Shown: positions 6,046-8,229 of the stretch, piece after piece
How positions within the stretch are numbered: the first letter of the stretch is position 1
Layout of the letters: each line of letters begins with the position of its first letter
Source: Promethearchaeota archaeon
Lineage (GTDB): Archaea > Asgardarchaeota > Lokiarchaeia > Sigynarchaeales > SOKP01
Assembly: GCA_019894875.1 (NCBI GenBank)
Contig: JAGXNR010000119.1
Coordinates: forward strand, 1 to 8,229
Length of the DNA: 8,229 nucleotides
Direction: 5' to 3'
Made by a program: the position numbers and the translations under genes
The notes under the pieces: model-generated
What the model was told of the DNA's origin: nothing
Seen by the model: only the letters and a program-made list of their open reading frames with translations
Database searches by the model: none

Positions 6046-7626
6046 TTAATCCGTAGATGTTATGGCTTCATTTGATTTCTTAGAGATTATGGAAATTTCT
6101 TTTTCAAGTAGTTCAGGTTTTTTTTCAGTAAATAGAGGCTTTCCTTCCTCTGCTCTTTTCATTATTTCTAGCATCTCATCGGAAAGGATATCTCTAGACA
6201 TTCCACATGTGCGCAACATTTCTAACCCACTTACGATTACAGTTCTGACAAATTGAGGAATATTTTTCAACATCCAATTGAATTTACCAAATGGATTAAT
6301 ATATCTTTTTATTATCATCTTAAACCACCCCTTACTAAGGTAATAAGCAGAGTAGGCTTCTACCACTAATCTATACATTTCAACGTTAGTTAATTGTTCA
6401 GTTCTCATCATAGGATGGAATAAATTATAGTGCTTGAAGTTTCTACTAGTGATCATTCCCTTTTCTTGCATTTCGTTGTAAAATTCGGTTCCTGGAAAGG
6501 CTGTAATAGGGGTCATTTGTACAAACGTCATATTAAGTGACTTCGCAAATTGGATGTTTTGTCTTACCATGGTCTTTGTTTCTCCAGGAAATCCTAAAAT
6601 TACACCACCAAAGATAGAAATACCACGATCTTGTAACAATGAAACAACTTTTCGCACTTTTTCAGGAGTTGTATTTTTTTTATTCATAGCATCAAGACTT
6701 TGTTGGTGAACTGATTCAATTCCAAGAAAAACTTGCCTCATTCCTGCTTTGTGCATTAAATCAATTAACCATTGATTACGATATAATGTATCAACTCGCG
6801 ATTGGCAAGATAAATATATCTTGTTCGGAACCCCTGAGCGAATAATCGTATCCAGAATTTCTTTGGTTCGCTTTACTTTTACGGTAAAATTATCTTCACA
6901 AAAAAAGATGAAATCATTTTTCCAGTTAATATCATAAATTTCTTGCATAATTCTTTTTGTTGATTTTGTACGATAGGTGACTGGATGATCTGAATTCCTC
7001 CACATTTTTATTATGCAACAAAATTTACAATTATGAGGACAACCACGTGAGGTTTCCAGTTGCGCCACACGTGCTCCTAAATAAACATATTTTTTATCAT
7101 CTAAAAGATCTCGTCGAGGCATAGGAAAATTATCCATATTAATTTCTAATCTTCGTTCTTTATTATGAACAACCTGTCCCTCTTTATTTTTGTATGAAAC
7201 ACCATCAATATCTTTTAATGCCTTAAGATCTCTATTTTCATCTAAGTAACTTACTAGTTCTTGAAATGTGTATTCGCCTTCACCTCGGATTGTATAATCA
7301 ACAGCAGGATGTTTTGCTACATAATCAGGTGCTAGAGTCGGATGATACCCACCCATTATTGTGATACAACCTTGTTCCTTAGCCATTTGAGCTACCTGAA
7401 AGGCATGAGAGATTTGAGGTGTCATACTTGTTATAGCGACTATGTCTGATTTATTTAAATCGTTGCGAAATTTCTTTTCTCTATATTTCTGAACTTTAAA
7501 GTCAAACAGTTTAGCGCCATGATCAGGAACCATAGCTGCAATTGAAATAAGGTTTAATGGTGGTCCTTTAATAATTGCATCGAAACCTGATGCAATACGT
7601 GAAGGATTGACATATAATATCTCCAA
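6046..7626 (-). CDS. B12-binding domain radical SAM enzyme
   Basis: The 526-residue protein has an N-terminal cobalamin-binding-like domain (about 1-160, with MGGYHPTLAP at 91-100 and RGEGE at 114-118) followed by a radical SAM barrel. CPHNCKFC (196-203) supplies the three [4Fe-4S] ligands in CxxxCxxC form, followed directly by an extra Cys204. GIES (302-305) and GFPGET (345-350) are typical later barrel motifs. The DxHxxG cobalamin-ligand motif is not seen, as in several lipid and tetrapyrrole enzymes of this class. Such enzymes catalyse methylations, ring formation or C-C bond chemistry on lipids, tetrapyrroles or natural products; an archaeal membrane-lipid modification (GrsA-like) is only a guess. 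The TTG start at 7626 is preceded by TGGGGAT with 9-nt spacing, and no ATG or GTG start lies near the N-terminus. It converges on the SDR gene. Confidence 0.9.
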   Translation of the reverse strand: MEILYVNPSRIASGFDAIIKGPPLNLISIAAMVPDHGAKLFDFKVQKYREKKFRNDLNKSDIVAITSMTPQISHAFQVAQMAKEQGCITIMGGYHPTLAPDYVAKHPAVDYTIRGEGEYTFQELVSYLDENRDLKALKDIDGVSYKNKEGQVVHNKERRLEINMDNFPMPRRDLLDDKKYVYLGARVAQLETSRGCPHNCKFCCIIKMWRNSDHPVTYRTKSTKRIMQEIYDINWKNDFIFFCEDNFTVKVKRTKEILDTIIRSGVPNKIYLSCQSRVDTLYRNQWLIDLMHKAGMRQVFLGIESVHQQSLDAMNKKNTTPEKVRKVVSLLQDRGISIFGGVILGFPGETKTMVRQNIQFAKSLNMTFVQMTPITAFPGTEFYNEMQEKGMITSRNFKHYNLFHPMMRTEQLTNVEMYRLVVEAYSAYYLSKGWFKMIIKRYINPFGKFNWMLKNIPQFVRTVIVSGLEMLRTCGMSRDILSDEMLEIMKRAEEGKPLFTEKKPELLEKEISIISKKSNEAITSTD

Positions 7627-7633
7627 AATTTAT

Positions 7634-7640
7634 ATCCCCA
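7634..7640 (-). promoter_or_regulatory. Ribosome-binding site supporting a TTG start
   Basis: TGGGGAT on the minus strand lies 7-8 bases before the TTG at 7626, with G4 ending 9 bases from it. It justifies the non-ATG start of the radical SAM gene, whose next in-frame methionine is internal to the B12-binding domain. TATTATAC near 7682-7692 (minus strand) is a possible TATA box. Confidence 0.5.
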
Positions 7641-7769
7641 TATTTTTCATTTGTTTTATCTTAAACCTAATCCCCTCTATCTAGTATAATATTTGAAATT
7701 ACCTAATAGAAAAGAATAAGCTCTGAGAATTTTTTGATTAATTCTCTATCTATTTAATTAAATAAATTA

Positions 7770-7786
7770 AAATATTGGCAATATTT
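7770..7786. promoter_or_regulatory. Perfect 17-bp palindrome, candidate operator
   Basis: AAATATTG (7770-7777) and CAATATTT (7779-7786) are perfect inverted copies around a single G. The length and one-base centre fit a dimeric regulator site. It lies about 145 bp upstream of the radical SAM start, rather far for direct control. Its core ATTG-N-CAAT resembles ATTGCAAT upstream of the ArsR-like gene. Confidence 0.4.
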
Positions 7787-8020
7787 AAACCTATTTGTTT
7801 AGTCTATATAGCCATAATATTAGGTTAGGGTGCTTGAAACGCCCATAGAAAAATTACGAAATCTTAAATCTTAAATATTCGTTTTGTAGAACCTTATCTA
7901 ATGTTTAATGTATATTTACTATTTAATTATTTCATTTGGAACCATTCATTACACTTTTGTATACACCTAACATTGAAGTGAGAATAGATGAATATGAGGG
8001 ATCAGAAGGTGATTAATTTC

Positions 8021-8229
8021 TTATTTAAAATATTCTAGAAGTGTATTTTTTATATTTTCAAAATGCCCAAGATTGATCTTTCGGATATCATCAAATGTTT
8101 CTCTAATTCCTATTTTTTCTGTTCGCACAGTGATTTTAAAATAAGGAGTATCCTTTAACTTTTTAACAAGTGCTTTATTTTTTTGAATGTCTTCTAATAA
8201 GTATTCAGTTGGGTTCACTTGGTGAATTC
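8021..8229 (-). CDS. Unidentified protein, C-terminal fragment (5' end beyond right edge)
   Basis: The minus-strand frame is open from the right edge to TAA at 8023-8021, giving about 69 visible codons. A GTG at 8218 could start a 65-residue protein, but the frame continues past it to the edge without a stop. No ribosome-binding site can be judged there, so a larger truncated gene is equally likely. The visible sequence is charged and mostly helical (ILE/LYS/GLU-rich, e.g. NKALVKKLKDTPYFKITVR, then a C-terminal helix ending in LLEYFK). There is no recognisable motif, membrane segment or cysteine, and no family is recognised. Its coding nature is moderately likely from composition only. Confidence 0.5.
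   Translation of the reverse strand, partial: IHQVNPTEYLLEDIQKNKALVKKLKDTPYFKITVRTEKIGIRETFDDIRKINLGHFENIKNTLLEYFK

Larger units (their letters stand above)
7627..8020. other. Gene-poor intergenic stretch with palindrome and mini-hairpin
   Basis: No gene is visible in these ~390 bases. The left end contains the ribosome-binding site and probable promoter of the radical SAM gene. TTAAACCTA occurs twice in direct orientation (7661-7669 and 7785-7793). A perfect 17-bp palindrome lies at 7770-7786, and a GC-rich 5-bp hairpin (7828-7844) stands out against the AT background. A plus-strand frame ending at the TAA in 8014-8016 encodes a short acidic peptide (ending RIDEYEGSEGD), too short to call a gene. 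Confidence 0.5.

Noticed and set aside
6062..6256. Plus-strand frame opposite the C-terminus of the radical SAM gene.
   Set aside because: Shadow of a well-supported gene; Ser/Phe-rich low-complexity translation without promoter or ribosome-binding site.
7661..7793. Direct 9-bp repeat TTAAACCTA, considered as a CRISPR-like or attachment-site repeat.
   Set aside because: Only two short copies, no regular spacing, no integrase or cas gene nearby.
7942..8016. Plus-strand frame ending in an acidic peptide (RIDEYEGSEGD) that looks coding-like.
   Set aside because: At most about 29 codons between stops, with no start signal or recognisable family. A remnant of a decayed gene is possible but not supportable.

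Overview
The window is strongly AT-rich and reads as archaeal. The main evidence is the promoters: several genes are preceded by TATA-box elements about 25-30 bases before the start, some placed so that the mRNA would be leaderless. A GH57 glucan enzyme of the Thermococcus type and T-rich 3' ends agree with this. The mix of ribbon-helix-helix, small ArsR-like, SDR and B12-radical-SAM genes would fit an Asgard-type or similar mesophilic archaeon, but that placement is inference. No rRNA, tRNA, CRISPR array, insertion sequence or origin was recognised.

Left part (1-2880): a GH57 4-alpha-glucanotransferase/amylase-type gene, cut by the left edge and read leftward, is divergent from a stand-alone maltokinase-family gene read rightward. 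About 100 bp separates them, and a near-perfect 25-bp dyad there carries one TATA-like element per strand. Together they suggest a small alpha-glucan/maltose module: the GH57 enzyme would reshape malto-oligosaccharides and the kinase would make maltose 1-phosphate.

Middle (2880-5160): a ribbon-helix-helix protein with an unrecognised C-terminal half is read leftward. Next comes about 800 bp with no convincing gene but with T-tracts and two hairpins, then a small ArsR-like winged-helix regulator read rightward. After it, on the minus strand, is a two-helix membrane mini-gene with a leaderless-type promoter. It is interrupted by one in-frame TAA at codon 10, so it is a probable pseudogene.

Right part (5158-8229): an NAD(P)-dependent short-chain dehydrogenase (plus strand) converges on a B12-binding radical SAM enzyme (minus strand) with only 6 bp between their stop codons. 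A gene-poor stretch of about 390 bp follows, holding a perfect 17-bp palindrome and a GC-rich mini-hairpin. The window ends inside an unidentified minus-strand gene of which only the C-terminal part is visible.

No defence system, mobile element or clearly new multi-gene system is visible. The best leads are the glucan/maltokinase pair with its shared promoter dyad, the stop-interrupted membrane mini-gene, and the structured intergenic stretches.
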